Source: Methylobrevis albus (lineage in GTDB: Bacteria; Pseudomonadota; Alphaproteobacteria; Rhizobiales; Pleomorphomonadaceae). From it: a stretch of DNA of 64,000 nt. Shown in pieces: positions 63,904 through 64,000 of this stretch. The position numbers and the translations under genes were made by a program. The number at the start of each line of letters is the position of its first letter. The first letter of the stretch is position 1. The stretch covers positions 1 to 64,000 of the forward strand of contig NZ_JADZLT010000051.1 in NCBI RefSeq assembly GCF_015904235.1. The letters are read 5' to 3'. The notes under the pieces are model-generated. The model ran no database searches and was not told where the DNA came from. It saw nothing but the letters and a program-made list of their open reading frames with translations.

Positions 63904-64000
63904 GACCGGCGAACACCCGGCAGGCGGCGGGGGGCAATTCGGCCGCGACCGCGTCGCCTTCCGAGAAGCCCGGCCATTCGCGCGGCGAGCAGCTGCCGAC
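63896..64000 (-). CDS. ABC transporter ATPase, C-terminal end (PotA-like, cut by window edge)
   Basis: The minus-strand frame is open from the window edge for 34 codons and ends in TGA at 63896-63898. The peptide has FSEGDAVAAELPPAACRVF, which resembles the last strands of the TOBE domain of PotA/PotG-type ATPases. It directly precedes and overlaps two PotB/PotC-like permease genes, which supports the call. The catalytic part is outside the window. Confidence 0.7.
   Translation of the reverse strand, partial: VGSCSPREWPGFSEGDAVAAELPPAACRVFAGHG

Overview
The window is very GC-rich and carries a gene set typical of an alphaproteobacterium, most likely Hyphomicrobiales (Rhizobiales). Pointers are the lptC-lptA-lptB-rpoN-hpf-ptsN block, a short stand-alone RNase D, the DUF1150/Hsp20 pair, an Omp25-like porin, an Omp19-like lipoprotein, a GST-fold protein resembling the division factor FzlA next to queG, and mdh-sucCDAB-lpd in one run. 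A mesaconyl-CoA hydratase gene next to sdh suggests an ethylmalonyl-CoA pathway. Species cannot be read from the sequence.

Layout. 1-260: the last codons of an IS110-type transposase and one copy of a dispersed palindromic repeat. 262-17177: an accessory catabolic island. A leftward unit runs from a polar amino-acid-type ABC transporter to an M20 deacylase, an enolase-superfamily enzyme, a creatinase/ectoine-hydrolase-like M24 protein and a DapA-family lyase. A divergent rightward unit holds a GntR regulator, an SDR, an amidohydrolase, a cupin and an isochorismatase-fold amidase. A second leftward unit holds LysR, a flavin-dependent monooxygenase, an alpha/beta hydrolase, a GlcG-like protein and an SDR, with a flavin reductase divergent from it. 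Together this looks like import and stepwise breakdown of an amide-bearing, possibly heterocyclic compound; the substrate is unknown. 17260-21439: polA and an acyltransferase-3 membrane protein. 21928-28501: Omp25-like porin, mch, and sdhC-D-A-[SUFU-domain gene]-B. 28613-33149: a perfect inverted-repeat element, queG, an fzlA-like gene, uppP, an NDUFA9-like gene, tRNA-Leu(CAG) and its three tandem terminators. 33473-42566: rnd, lptCAB, rpoN, hpf, ptsN, DUF1150, hsp20 and a Kef-type antiporter. 42789-50579: XRE and TetR regulators, a PspA-like coiled-coil gene, a 1138-residue MFS/PlsC/acyl-ligase fusion, a phosphatase-fold protein lacking its arginine, an Omp19-like lipoprotein and zapE. 50837-60425: mdh-sucC-sucD-sucA-sucB-MAPEG-lpd. 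60478-60873: two repeat elements. 60931-64000: the end of a polyamine-type ABC transporter operon with a GNAT and an MBL-fold enzyme.

Connections. sdh and mdh-suc-lpd supply most of the TCA cycle. Both runs have a near-identical ACGT-centred palindrome about 20 nt downstream of a predicted promoter, so one unidentified regulator may control both. rpoN lies in the window, and one sigma-54-like promoter precedes the amidohydrolase. The best candidates for undescribed biology are the catabolic island, the shared TCA palindrome, the SUFU gene inside sdh, the tripled terminator after tRNA-Leu and the three-operator TetR/PspA-like locus.
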